From Metellina segmentata (lineage: Eukaryota > Arthropoda > Arachnida > Araneae > Tetragnathidae): a stretch of 64,000 nucleotides of DNA. The notes under the pieces are model-generated. The model was not told the DNA's origin, did no database searches, and was given only the letters and a program-made list of their open reading frames with translations. Positions 33,416 to 43,992 of the stretch are shown here, one piece after another. The position numbers and the translations under genes were made by a program. The stretch is taken from contig OX375872.1 in assembly GCA_947359465.1 (NCBI GenBank), positions 77,977,100 through 78,041,099 of the forward strand, read 5' to 3'. Position 1 is the first letter of the stretch; every line of letters starts with the position of its first letter.

Positions 33416-33799
33416 TTATGGTGGCTCCACACCAACGGCGACAGCAACAGAGACAGGCAACATTTTGTCGCCTGTGTCTGTTGCTGCTAAGAGAGCCTTC
33501 ACACCAGCAGCGACAGCAATTTCTTTGCGCATGCGCATAACCTTCTTTACCGAAAGCAAAACATTTTATTTCTGATTCTGCAGATCACGTCTCTCCGCCT
33601 TTAATAAAACTCCTTTTATTCTTGTTGGACGTGCTTAGCGGCCTTTATCTCCGGTAGAACAATTTTGGTGGAGTGACTTAATTCTAAAATAGAATGCCCA
33701 GAATTTAAAAAATAGTAGAAACTAAAATAAAATAAGTTGTTTGGAATTAAATAAGTAGCTATGAAGTGGTAATAAAAGTTTAAAAAGTAGTATTGCATC

Positions 33800-33875
33800 A
33801 GTAAACAGATTGCCGGTCGCTGGAGCTTGTGGTCACCCTCCCAAGTACTGACCGCGACCGGAGGTGCTTAAAAAT
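33800..33875 (-). other. 5S-rRNA-like 3' half
   Basis: The minus strand reads TAAGCACCTCCGGTCGCGGT, CAGTACTTGGGAGGGTGACC, ACAAGCTCCAGCGACCGGCA. This matches the 5S internal control region and 3' half (AAGCAxCxxCGGGCxCGGTCAGTACTTGGATGGGTGACC). Second 5S-like piece in 4 kb, same strand, supporting a dispersed 5S-derived family rather than a gene cluster. Confidence 0.72.
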
Positions 33876-34038
33876 AATGATCCATATTTGGAACGTTGCT
33901 GTGTTAACTGTTCTAGTTTCTTGCTGGTACAAATTGCATAGTTAGAAAAAGTAGTTGGTTTTCGGGAAAGAAAAAATAGTGCTGAGAGCGACTTTATAAT
34001 GTCTCTTCAAAGAGGGGTTAGGTTTTCAGTTATCTGCA

Positions 34039-34460
34039 TTAATTATCGTGGTTTATTTTTTGCGAAAGTTTAGCGGTATGGGTTTTAATGGAGGTAATTC
34101 TAAGAACGTGTCTTATAATTTCTGTTTTTCGTTGGAACCATCTTGCTTTGGAGATGGTTCGGTGTGTAGAAGTTTGAAGGATTTCAAGTGAATTTATATT
34201 TTTGTTATTAGTAGATCCCCAAATTTGGCATGGGTATGTGATAACTGGTTTGAGATAGCTTAGGTACACGACTATTTTGTTTTCAATTGTCATTGGCGAA
34301 TTCCGAGCAATTAGGTTGAAAAGTTAACGTTTTACGTCTCGGAATTTATGATAACGTTTTTTGTGTTCTGATTCCATGTGAGTCTTCTGACAATGATAAT
34401 ACCTAGGTATTTAGCTTCCTGTGCCCATGGGATTTCGATATTATTAATTTTTAGCTTGCT
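34039..34460 (-). pseudogene. Jockey-like LINE reverse transcriptase, thumb region
   Basis: Reading down from about 34445: NIEIPWAQEAKYLGIIIVRR, LTWNQNTKNVI, a stop, then LIARNSPMTIENKIVVYLSY, LKPVITYPCQIWGSTNNKNI, NSLEILQTSTHRTISKARWF. The sequence KYLGxxxxxxLTWxxH-like, NKxxxYxxxxxPxxTYxxxxWG, and LxxxQxxxxRxIxxAxW is the conserved post-palm region of Jockey-type LINE ORF2. Only this segment remains, with a stop near 34330. It lies inside the PIF-like element. Confidence 0.83.
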
Positions 34461-34670
34461 AAGTGAAAAACTTCAACCGAAATCGGATTAGGCTTTATTC
34501 TAATTGGCTGTCGGCATGGCGACAGAGACAAAAGTTGAGCTTCCTCCAAGACTTGAAAGCGCAGCGACAGAGACAAACCGGGAGAAACAAAATTTGTTTG
34601 TAATACGCATGCGCAAAGCGAAGAGACAGATGTTTTTGTCGCTGTCGCCGTTGGTGTGAAGCCACCATTA

Positions 34671-35509
34671 CACGTGAAGTAAATAATCAATCATAGCTCA
34701 CTGTGGATCAAAACAAGTTACGTGTTTTGGTCCTACGATAGCTCGATTTGACACTTCAAGAATTAAATCCAATTCATCACAACAAAACTCAAAAAAATAA
34801 AAGTGGACTGTATACTTTTCTCACATATTTATTATCTCCTCTCTGAGCTGCGCTCTCACAAGACACATTTCCTTTGTTCGACACTCGGAGCTCAGGAATG
34901 CTTCCGCACCCACGCTCCAGACGTCATGTGGTTACAACTGTGCTAGCGACAGCAGCGCCCTTTCAAACGGCGGTCAGGCGTTGCACTCAACATTACGAAA
35001 GAATCGAACTGAAGAATCGATTCACTTATCACGAGTTAATATCTACCGATCAACCTACGGTCCTGAATAGAATCGTCCACGTAACGAAGAGCCATTCCTA
35101 GAAAGACGCGCTACTGTTGGAGTATAACTTCCCTATTTCTTCCAAGGACGATTTAGGACCTCCCATGAAGTTCGAGCGTCCGGCTAAACGCTTCTGTATA
35201 ACTGCCCAGGGAGTTCCTCGACCTATCCCCTTTGAGGGCTTAGGAGCACAGTAAGAAGTCCAGATCCCGCTAAGAAAGTTTTAAGTAGAACAGGGAAATT
35301 GTCGGAAAGAGATTAGGGACAGTTTAAGAATCAATAAGAAAGTTTGCTGATTAAATCTGGGAAAATCTTTCTTAGGAAAGGAAACTTTCTAGCCCTATTT
35401 CATCATTCGGACCTTCACGGAACTTCCCACGGAAAATACGCCTAGAATGTTTCTCAGTACTACCCGGAAAGCACTTAGAGCTTTCCTAGGAAACGTCATT
35501 GAGTATATA
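34671..35509. other. No recognisable gene
   Basis: 840 bp. The 75-codon frame at 34874-35101 lacks motifs, and no repeat from this window is present. Confidence 0.45.
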
Positions 35510-35575
35510 GGTAGGTATTTGAATTAATGTCGCACTGAAGCCATCTAACCGGCAATCAGCGACAGAATGTTTTTG
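35510..35575 (-). mobile_element. SINE-A 3' fragment
   Basis: GTAGGTATTTGAATTAATGT, CGCACTGAAGCCATCTAACC, GGCAATCAGCGACAG is the reverse complement of the SINE-A 3' end. Confidence 0.7.
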
Positions 35576-35721
35576 GAAGTCCGTTTATCCATATGGGAAG
35601 TTATTGGAAATAGTTTATTATGCAGTTGGAAAATAACCCAGTTAAATCTGTGCTGGGACAAATACGCCAAGCGGAAAACGAACATGCGCCGCCTACTACT
35701 CGCGTGGCAAAATATGGTCGG

Positions 35722-36015
35722 GTAGGTAGCTAATTAACGTCATTCTGGCACAATACTACGGGCTATGTGTGGCCGTTCGGGATCAGTCCCCAAGGGAAAG
35801 ATTTGTGGATAGCACCACGTAATTTTGAACTATTGTCATATGACGAGGCCAACACCTCAGCTGGCATCCCATTCTCCAAACCTACACATCCCGCATACGT
35901 AAGAACATTTGAGACCACGACAGATTTAACATGCACCCCCCCCCGTGTACACGACAGTCTTTGATTTGACTTGAACTTGTAATCCTCATAAACTGGGCTA
36001 CCGCTGCTATCCTTT
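35722..36015 (-). mobile_element. SINE-A copy
   Basis: GGGTAGGTAGCTAATTAACG at the 3' end, then GGGATCAGTCCCCAAGGGAA, CATATGACGAGGCCAACACC, TTTGAGACCACGACAGATTT, GTGTACACGACAGTC and head remnants to GGGCTACCGCTGC. Near full length. Confidence 0.88.
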
Positions 36016-36484
36016 GTTTTGATATAAAATTGTTTTCTATTCGAGTGTTTAAATATAAGCGTGTTCAGGGATCAGTTTAGCTTTCTTGAATGGGATAGCG
36101 TTTTTGTTGTAGATTTAAAAATACGACAGTAAACTCTGTTTCCATTGAGCCCATTCCAATTTTAGACGAAATACCATACATAAAAGACAGTAAATAAAAA
36201 ATTATGCGTTTTGAGTTGGTCAAACAAACATTTGGGTTTAGTTATACAATAAAAGTGTAGTGAATGCTATTTTGTGATCCGTTAGTTGAGGGGATATAAT
36301 AAAAATACTGAAAAGTAGATTAAAACTTGAGGCTTAAATTAAAAATAGTATTTGCCATTCCATTTTACATTGGCTTACAACTAAAATTGAGTAACCTCCA
36401 TAAAAAGTAGTTGTAAAATGAATATGAAGTGAAATTGGTAGTACCAACTTGGGAGTATCAACTATAAGTATCCAAACTTTTGAT
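36016..36484. other. No recognisable feature
   Basis: AT-rich, no motif. Confidence 0.5.
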
Positions 36485-36692
36485 CATTCCAAGTGGTTGT
36501 GACTAGATATCTTGTTCATCAAGTTTTGACAAATTTTATTAATAACGAGGTATCTCATAATTAAGATATTGACGATGACGAGATCAAGATGTGATCAGTT
36601 TTCTTCTAATAACGAAATATCTCGTCCATCAAGATCTGGTCGTTTTTTTTAATGACGAGATACCTCATCGAGACAACCACCGGGAGGATTAA
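36485..36692. mobile_element. TTAA-type palindrome-rich MITE, copy 5
   Basis: The right end GACAACCACCGGGAGGA precedes TTAA at 36689; the left end is worn (ATTCCAAGTGGTTGTGAC). Interior AACGAAATATCTCGTCCATC and ATGACGAGATACCTCATCG. Confidence 0.85.
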
Positions 36693-37564
36693 AACAGAAT
36701 GAATAATTCTACGCAATTCGCCACTTTAGCATAACCTGCATGTTAATGGAAAGGAGACTAATATTTTAAACAAAAGTTATAACCTAAGTTATTTATAGAA
36801 TTAAGAAAATTAAGTTAAGTGGGTCCGGGACACATCAGAAAATATTTTTATTAAAAATTTTAATTTAAATTTTTTGAAAAAAGAAAGGTCATTTTAAATT
36901 ACTAAAACTTAAAATATTCTTGGTCAATTTTCAAAATTCTTGCAGTAAATTATTCACAAATTTATAAACTTTTATTCTGATTCAGCAAATTCAAAAATAT
37001 TAATTCAATAAAAAATAAAAAATATTTGAATGAAAACTTCTAAAAATTTTTAGGTACTTTTTTTCTTAAAGTTATATTTTTAAAAGTAAATATTTGTTTC
37101 AAATTTGCTGAATCAGAATTAAAGTATAATGTTTGAAAAAGATGTATTCCAAATTTCAACCCTTATACTTTATCGGTTCTTGACTTATAACAATTTGAAT
37201 ACAGGAAATCTTAAAAAAATGATACCCTTTAAGAGCATCCAGATGAGTATCTAACTCCTTCTTTCCTCTTAAATCTTTGGTTTAGTTTGCTTTTTGCAAG
37301 TTCTACCTTTTTTCTGCATAGTTTAAAGGTCTCCGTAGACTCAAATAACATCTTTCACAGATGTTGTTGCCATGACAACAGCTGTCTGAGTGTTAGATTT
37401 TCAAAACAACGAACCACAAAATTAGTTTTATCTCTCGTTCTAATTAAGATAGAAACATGATTCAGACGTCATTTTAAACAGAAAAAAAGAAAGATAATTT
37501 TTTAATAAAATTTTTTTTCTTTTCTTTTCGAAAATGTGACGATTTTTGTGTTCCGGACCCTCTT
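36693..37564. other. No recognisable feature
   Basis: 870 bp of very AT-rich sequence with long A and T runs. Confidence 0.5.
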
Positions 37565-38485
37565 AAGTAGGAGAAATTGTCCTCAATGAAGATTGCAACA
37601 ACAGAATCAAACGAGAATCCAAATAGGTTATAAATCATGCAGAAAAACTGCAGGTTGTAGGACGGATATATGCCCGTGGATTCCTCGCAGGTTTAAACAT
37701 AGAAATGTAAACAGCACATATCAGTAAAGATATTTTCACAAATCTTGGACCCAGTAACATGATGACTGGGTCACTTACCCTTCACATGAGGGGACTTTGA
37801 TACACTGTTCAAGTGGACAGTTTGCATGGGGAGCCAACGTCTTCAATGAAAATTGCAGCACCAGAATCCATCGGGAAAATACGGAAGAAGCGTTATCACC
37901 ATACAAGACCGTTGAAAAAAACGTTTCCAAAGCGAAAACGGAGTAGCCGCCCGCTGTATAAAAACGAAGGAAACCTGAATCTGTCACGAGATTTTGGATA
38001 AGTGTAGCATTTCCCATAGCATACATAATGGCTAAATAACCAAATCTATTGGTTGCAAAAATCCTAGGTCAAAACTTGTTAGAATTCATTCAGGAAAAAC
38101 TGCAGATTGAAGGACGAATAAGATATGCATGCGAATCCCTCAGAAGGTTGAACATAGAAAATGAACTGCACGTTCCAGTAGAACATTTCATACATCCTGT
38201 GCCAGGATATGTGAAAAGTGTGAAGCCCGTCAGAAAAGTGCCATGATGCTGGGGTCCCTTGTCCTCGCTAATGAGGGGGGGGGGGGAGTGGACTTAGGTA
38301 CACTGTTCAAGTGGATAGTTTGCATGGGGAGCAGATGTCTTCAGTGAAAATTGCAGCACCGGAATCCATCGGGGAATATGGAAGAAGCGTTATCACCATA
38401 CAAGAGCGTTAATGTAAACGTTACCAAAGCGAGAACGGAGTAGCCGCCCGTGGTATAAAAACGACCGAAACCTGAATCTGTTTTG
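37565..38485 (+). repeat. Partial tandem array, ~490 bp unit, with coding-like segments and TATA boxes
   Basis: Two clear copies of a ~225 bp block (37780-38000 and 38270-38485) share ACACTGTTCAAGTGGA, AGCGTTATCACCATACAAGA, GGAGTAGCCGCCCG and TATAAAAACGA, followed by AAACCTGAATCTGT. A second block (CTGCAG..GGACG.ATA.. and AACATAGAAA) occurs at 37636-37710 and 38085-38165. Between the copies a frame at 38049-38246 reads LGQNLLEFIQEKLQIEGRIR, YACESLRRLNIENELHVPVE, HFIHPVPGYVKS, with an echo in the first copy (AEKLQVVGRIYARGFLAGLN). I do not recognise the product. LTR-like repeats with internal remnants, or a decayed tandem gene, are both possible. Confidence 0.75.
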
Positions 38486-38754
38486 AGAGATAGTGAATAA
38501 AGGAGGCGCAACCCCCAGCGATATTGTTTGTTTAGATTGGACGCTTATTTTAAGCCTCTTAATGGCGTCTCGTGCGGTCTATTTTGACATCGGCATCACC
38601 GAAAAGGAGATTTGTTGAAGGCAGGACCCAAATAGGGCTTTTAATCTGCCCTAAAGTAAAGTTCCGAAACTATCTCCCCCTTATCAACCGCCGACGATTG
38701 AGGGCGCAACCCCTCTACCCTGCAACCCGATGTGGGAGTAATGATAAAACTTAA

Positions 38755-39280
38755 AGAGTGAAAACGACCCCACAGGCAGTGCTATACAGAGTTGGTTAGG
38801 AGTAGGGTGGGGCTTGAAAAATTACCAACGTTCTCAATTCGGGTAAACAGAGCCGTTTCCAACTGAGTCGAAGCTAGACTTTTTGGTACCTGAGACAAAT
38901 GGTGGCTGATGGAGCCCGTTGTCCAAAACAAAACTTGATATTTGAAATGATATGGTGAATAATTGGTAAAATATACTAATTAGTAACTTTTTTGTAAAAT
39001 TACTGGTCAAAATATTAATTTTTTTTGTTGCAATTTTTATCGTATTTGAATGAAAAAATAGCAAAAGCCATTGATAATGGCTCCAGTTAACGCGAAATGG
39101 CAATCCCTTTAATGTTGAATGTTAATAATGTAAAGATAATTTATGTAAAGATGTTTAATGTTAACGTTTAATAATGTTAAATGTTATGTGCAGAGTGGAA
39201 ACGACCCTACAAGCAGTGCTTTGCAGAGAGTTGGGAGTAGGTTAGGGTTTGAAAATTACCAATATCCTCAATTCGGGTTG
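38755..39280. repeat. Pair of ~90 bp direct repeats
   Basis: 38755-38845 and 39190-39280 share GAAAACGACCCCACAGGCAG or GGAAACGACCCTACAAGCAG, then GAGTAGG, GGGCTTGAAAA or GGGTTTGAAAA, ATTACCAA and CTCAATTCGGGT. They bracket about 345 bp of AT-rich DNA. Confidence 0.85.
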
Positions 39281-39294
39281 GAGTTATAGTAGTC

Positions 39295-39423
39295 AAGAGG
39301 TCATGTTGTCTGAAAATTTTTAGTATAAAGAATTCATTTTAAAAATCAGAAATTCTTTTGATCGTCCTGAATATTGAGTTTTGAATTTGTTTTCATTACG
39401 AAACATGCTTTTGTGGCTTATCG
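39295..39423 (+). repeat. Dispersed repeat R1, copy 2
   Basis: Matches 25517-25640 (GTCATGTTGTCTGAAAATTT, TGTTTTCATTACGAAACATG). It runs directly into a SINE-A. Confidence 0.85.
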
Positions 39424-39720
39424 TGACCGCGGTAGTCCAGTTGGAAGAGAACAGGAGGTTTCTGAGTTCGAAACTAGGTCCAGCCAAAGACCGTCGTGTA
39501 CACGGAGCGGGTGGACGTGAAATCATGGCCTCAAATGTCTTCACGTTGGCGTGGTGTGGAAGTTCGGAGAGTGGGGTGCCACCTCAGGTGTGAACCTCGT
39601 CATCTCATTGTGGTTCAACATTACGAGGCGTTGTTCTAGTATTTTTCCTTTCGGGATTGATCCAGGACAGTTGCTAATAGCCCGTTGTGTTGCTCTTTTG
39701 TGACGTTATTTATCTACCTA
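39424..39720 (+). mobile_element. SINE-A copy, near full length
   Basis: GACCGCGGTAGTCCAGTTGG head, TTTCTGAGTTCGAAACTAGG box-B region, CAAAGACCGTCGTGTACACG, TTGGCGTGGTGTGGAAGTTC, TTTCGGGATTGATCCAGGAC, AATAGCCCGTTGTGTTGCTC and a TATCTACCTA end. Confidence 0.9.
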
Positions 39721-39844
39721 ACGGTATTACGTTTAATACTTTTTTCGACAGTTTTCAAATTATCGACGTATATTTTGTCTGTGTGATTAACGAAACCGGT
39801 TTTCTTATATAACTAGCTTTTGACTGTATTTTTTGGTTTTGAAA

Positions 39845-40010
39845 TCCAAAATCATTTCATCCACAAGCGATCTTTTCTGCTTTTATCCCTTTCATCCGTT
39901 CCCCCTAATCCCTCTCCCCCCCCTTTTTTTTATTTGCGTGTGTCTTGTGTTTGGCGCAGCTTGGCCAAATATGGCCACAGTGCCATAAAACCCCAATTCA
40001 ATACAATTTC
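39845..40010 (+). mobile_element. LINE-like 3' end (tail family C)
   Basis: Plus orientation: CTTTTCTGCTTTTATCCCTT, then GTGTCTTGTGTTTGGCGCAG, CTTGGCCAAATATGGCCACA, GTGCCATAAAACCCCAA. The most readable tail in this orientation. Confidence 0.7.
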
Positions 40011-40419
40011 TGAAAATCCTCGATTCGAGTTCCAATAAATATCCCTTGAACACTTCTCTGTTCTTGATTAGTGTTTCATGAGCAGTCCAATGTAAATGTA
40101 TCTAGCTATATTTGTAGATATATATTCTTTAGAGCTAAAATATTTTCGCAGTAAAAATAATTACATTTTGACAAGCTACCACCTTTATGTACTGAAAATT
40201 CCTTAAGAGTTAATTTTTGAATTGCATTTGCCTCAGATAATTAAACATCATTTTGTTAAACTCGGCTCAAGACTGAAAGAGATTTCAAATCCCTAGAGGT
40301 TTAAGAAGCGAATCGTCATATCAATAATTATCAATAAAAATTGAACAGTCAGAAATGGAAGTTCTAACTGTTGTAAAAGATTACTTTCAAATCATATTGT
40401 AAGAATTGATTTTTTCATT
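40011..40419. other. No recognisable feature
   Basis: AT-rich spacer. Confidence 0.5.
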
Positions 40420-41791
40420 TCTAATATTATAAAAGGATATGTTTGTGTGTCTGTCTACCAGTGCGGACTATCCTGACGAATCTATAATACTTTCAATAAT
40501 GAGATTTGGCAAACAGGTAGTCCGAATTTTTTGCAATTTTTCTATTGGGCTCGAATTTTAAAATTTAATCAAGAAAATTTTAAAATTAATTTATTGGAAT
40601 TTAATTAATATTGTTTTCTTTAGAATGGCAACAGTATAAAGAGATGACAGATTCTAAATTTATTTTTTTGTTTCCGTTTGATTTTCCAATGAACGATTTC
40701 AGCGGACGAACAAAACAAATAAAGTTTTCACTGGAGTTATATAATTATTTTTTCTATCTCCTGGATATTAAAGATAGAGTGAAAATTTCAATGGATTTGA
40801 AATCTGCGGGAAATTTTACATTATATCGATACTAAAAATACGGTTTTCTTCAAATAAATCATTTTTAAATTGTAACTTATATATTTTACCCATACGAATT
40901 TGACCTTCGCCATCGAGAAATCACAGATTCCATTTCCTGCTCTCAAACGATTCCAGCGAAGGGAATTAAAACAAATAAAAAAATATTTGACTGGAATTGT
41001 TTAGTTCTTTTTTCTAATATCGGGATCTTTAATGATAAATTGAAAATTTCAACGGATTTGAAATCTGCGGAAAATTTTACATTTAATCGATTCCGAATAC
41101 ATTTGATTTTCTTTTAAAAAATAGCTTTTCAATTTAATATATTTTATATTTTCGCAATAGATTGTGACATCACACCTATAGGACCTCTCCTCAATTAAAT
41201 ATCACGTTGGGTTGGCGTGGAAGTTTGGAGAGTGGGGTGCCAGCTCAGGTGTTGCTTCGTCATCTGACCGTGGTTCAAAATTACGAGGTGTCGTCCTCGG
41301 ATCTTTCCCTTAAGGGACGGATCCCGGACCGTCGTCAATAGCCCGTTGTGTTGCTCTAGTTCGACGTTAACTAAAATTACCAATTACCGCAATTAAATAG
41401 GAATGCGTAGCAACCACCGGGCTTGGCGAGCGCTTGCGAGCAGAGGTCACACCTGACCCCACGAAAAGAACTGTCACGGACAAGGACAATTTTACACTAA
41501 ATCGATACCTTATACATTTGATTTTCTTTAAAAAAATAATTTGTCAGTTGAATTATGAATGAAAAATTTATATGTTCGCTAGAGATTCGCGCCGATTGGA
41601 TAACTTCGCAATTCAAATTTGGCCGCATTTGACAGTGACGAGGCCTACACGGCGTTGCCCGTGGTGTTGGTTTGCGAAGCAAACCAAAAGGGAACTCGTA
41701 GAAATCACCGGGTATTAGCGAGCAGTAGTCATACCTGACCCTACGAAAAAAATTGTCAAGGTCCACGCCGTGCTGGCCACTTAGTGGCTAA
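40420..41791 (+). mobile_element. Helitron-like non-autonomous element
   Basis: The 5' end TCTAATATTATAAAAGGATA, then TGTGTGTCTGTCT, has the pattern of arthropod non-autonomous Helitrons. The 3' end has the hairpin GCCACTTAGTGGC closed by TAA (CTAA), followed by T. No inverted terminal repeats and no target duplication were seen. Inside are repeated units containing GATTTGAAATCTGCGG (about 40800 and 41060). A 5'-truncated SINE-A sits at 41202-41389. A second element with matching ends is at 51012-51758. Confidence 0.72.
41202..41389 (+). mobile_element. SINE-A, 5' truncated, 10 bp target duplication
   Basis: 188 bp of the SINE-A 3' region (GTGGAAGTTTGGAGAGTGGG, TCATCTGACCGTGGTTCAAA, AGCCCGTTGTGTTGCTCTAG) flanked by CAATTAAATA at 41192-41201 and 41390-41399. 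5' truncation plus a duplication shows target-primed reverse transcription. Confidence 0.92.
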
Positions 41792-43339
41792 TTCTTTATA
41801 TAAATCGAACTACATTTTATTACTATTTTTATTAAGCTGTCACGTTATAAAAAATTTATTTTTTAATACCCAATGTCGCTTTTTTTTGTGAACTTTTTTC
41901 CCTTTTAACTTTAATAAATCGTCGATGATAATATACGCAGCACTCGCGATTATACGCCGCCTTCGTAAAGAACGGGACATTTAAACAATTTGCTTTAAAC
42001 AATAAGTTTGCAGTTTAATTTCAGCACATACCTTCAGATTGCACGCGCGCACATGGAACCATTTGAGCACGAGCTGTCAAACCAGAAACCTGATAGATTA
42101 ATTAACCAAACCTGGAGCCGTGATTAATCAATCATCTTGGTTTTGCGCAACGTATTTAAATGCCCTCACTTGACAAAGGCCAAAGGTTGAATCAAATTCT
42201 GAGTGAAATCCCAGAAGGCTTATTCCTTCTCTATGGGCGCCTTCACACGAATTAGATCGATCTCTTATACCGGTATGAGAGAACGGTTTTTCATACAAAA
42301 AGTCGCCTGAGATTGTCGCCAGGATATGTTTACATATTCATTTCCTGCGCACAAACAATTCGAACGAAGGGAAGCAAAACAAAAATTTTTGACTGGCTTT
42401 GTTTAGTTCTTTTTTGTAAAATCGACATGGTTAAAGAAGGTTGAAAATTTATAAATATTTATATTATATAGACAGAAATTCTCTTTGCGATCTTCTGGCT
42501 TTTGACATAAACTGTGTTTTGGTCATTCTTAGATTGTTTTAGCATAATTCACACGTTTTGTCGTGGGTTTTAAAGAAATTTTTGTTGAAATATTCCCCAG
42601 TCGTTATACCATTCGTGGTTCCATTTAAGTTACAAATGCCCTGAAAGAGCAAAAGTTGGAGGATTAGTCTTCGTTTCGGATAGTCTAATCGTAGTTAAAT
42701 TGACTGATGTTTTTGCTGTCATCTACGTATTTTATTGGTAGGTAAGTAGGTTCTTAATACACCTAGTTACTGTAAGAAAATTAAGATAAGGTTTAAAGTA
42801 AACACGGAAAAATTTAATTTGTCAGAAGTGCATTATTGCTTGAAATTACAATTGGAAAGCAACACTTATAGGTCAAAAAAATTATATTCGTTTAAGGTAT
42901 CCAAAAATCATTCTTTGCTTGAAAAGGTAGATTTAAGTTACGTAAAATAGAATTTAGAAAAATAAAAACTTATTCGAAACGAAAATACAATTCCATAAAT
43001 CGAAAAGAACTGATGACAGGGTCTTTGCTATACACTTTTTCGAATTGTATTTAGCAATTAAAGAGAAAAATAATTCGGAATTTCCTCGTATTGTAATATA
43101 GCATCGATAGCATGGAAATCGTGGTTTTTTAAATGACCAGTCAAACACAGAAACTTAAATAAGTAAGGATTTCAAAATTTGTTCACAAAACTGAATGTTG
43201 AAAATATAGTTCCAAGACAATAAGGAAATTAGGTATTTTGATTTTATTTTTGGAAACTGGTACAAATAAGACAAGTGCTATGGGATAAAACATTACAACT
43301 GTACAAAGATAAAAATTCTACCAGAAAATTGTAGTTGTT
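41792..43339. other. No recognisable gene
   Basis: 1.5 kb of AT-rich DNA. 42335-42420 (AACGAAGGGAAGCAAAACAA) resembles part of the Helitron interior near 40945. Otherwise nothing. Confidence 0.5.
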
Positions 43340-43346
43340 GTTGTTT

Positions 43347-43412
43347 CTCATGCCTACACTGGCAGACTATCTCATGCCTACACTGGACTTTCTCATGCCT
43401 ACACTGGAGTGC
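43347..43412. repeat. Short tandem repeat, 3 units of TCTCATGCCTACACTGG
   Basis: The unit occurs three times, separated by CAGACTA and ACTT, at about 43347, 43371 and 43392. Confidence 0.88.
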
Positions 43413-43567
43413 CAGGCTCGTCGAAGACGGCGGGGTGCGCCTTCCATGTTATTGAGCCCCATTGGGAGGAAGTCAGAATTTTGCTCGACATACATGACAC
43501 ATCCGTTTTACAGGAAGGTCCCTTTCATGCATCCATTCACTCACACATATCGTAATTTAGATCCCAA

Positions 43568-43812
43568 TCAGAGGCCGATAACCTCCTGATCAGGCACCCC
43601 TAGAGGTATTGATTTGGTATGGGAACATGGGGGACTTTGTGACCACGACCTATTTAACGTGCCCCAGTCACCATTAGTGAACACGACGGTCTTTAGCCAG
43701 GTCGAAGCGCCGATCTCGTAATCATCAGAATTGCAGGCTCCGCCGAGGACAGAACCCACAACCCTTCTGATGCAAGCCCGACGCTCTACTGACTGAGCTA
43801 CCATGGCTCTTC
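43568..43812 (-). mobile_element. SINE-D: tRNA-headed SINE sharing a body motif with SINE-A
   Basis: The minus strand starts GAGCCATGGTAGCTCAGTCA, GTAGAGCGTCGGGCTTGCAT, whose TAGCTCAG-AGAGC D-arm is tRNA-like, then a box-B-like GTGGGTTCTGTCC. The anticodon and T arms do not pair fully, so it is not a tRNA gene. Downstream is AAAGACCGTCGTGTTCAC, GGGGCACGTTAAATAGGTCG, TGGTCACAAAG, clearly related to the SINE-A body. It ends near AGGAGGTTATCGGCC. Confidence 0.8.
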
Positions 43813-43992
43813 TATCAAAAAATACATGGGAAGACGTCTGCTGTGAAATACCCACGCATGAAAACTTTAGCGGGTCGTTGTCGATATACGTTATCTCAGA
43901 AATAAAATTACCTACTATCCCCTTTGTTGTAAACTCTTCAAAACATCGAATACAATTAAATATTCATCCTATTTTTAGTTGCTATTTATATA

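Larger units (their letters stand above)
33419..34667. mobile_element. PIF/Harbinger-like element with TTA target duplication
   Basis: 1249 bp bounded by TTA at 33416-33418 and 34668-34670. Inverted ends match over ~28 bp: TGGTGGCTCCACACCAACGG at left and CCGTTGGTGTGAAGCCACCA at right, then GCGACAGC; GCGCATGCGC also lies inside each end. The 3 bp TWA-type duplication and end structure suggest PIF/Harbinger. No transposase is present; the interior carries a 5S-like piece and a LINE fragment, which look like later insertions or captures. Confidence 0.82.

Noticed and set aside
43740..43812. tRNA gene on the minus strand
   Set aside because: The D arm is tRNA-like, but the anticodon and T stems do not pair properly, there is no terminator, and SINE body sequence follows.
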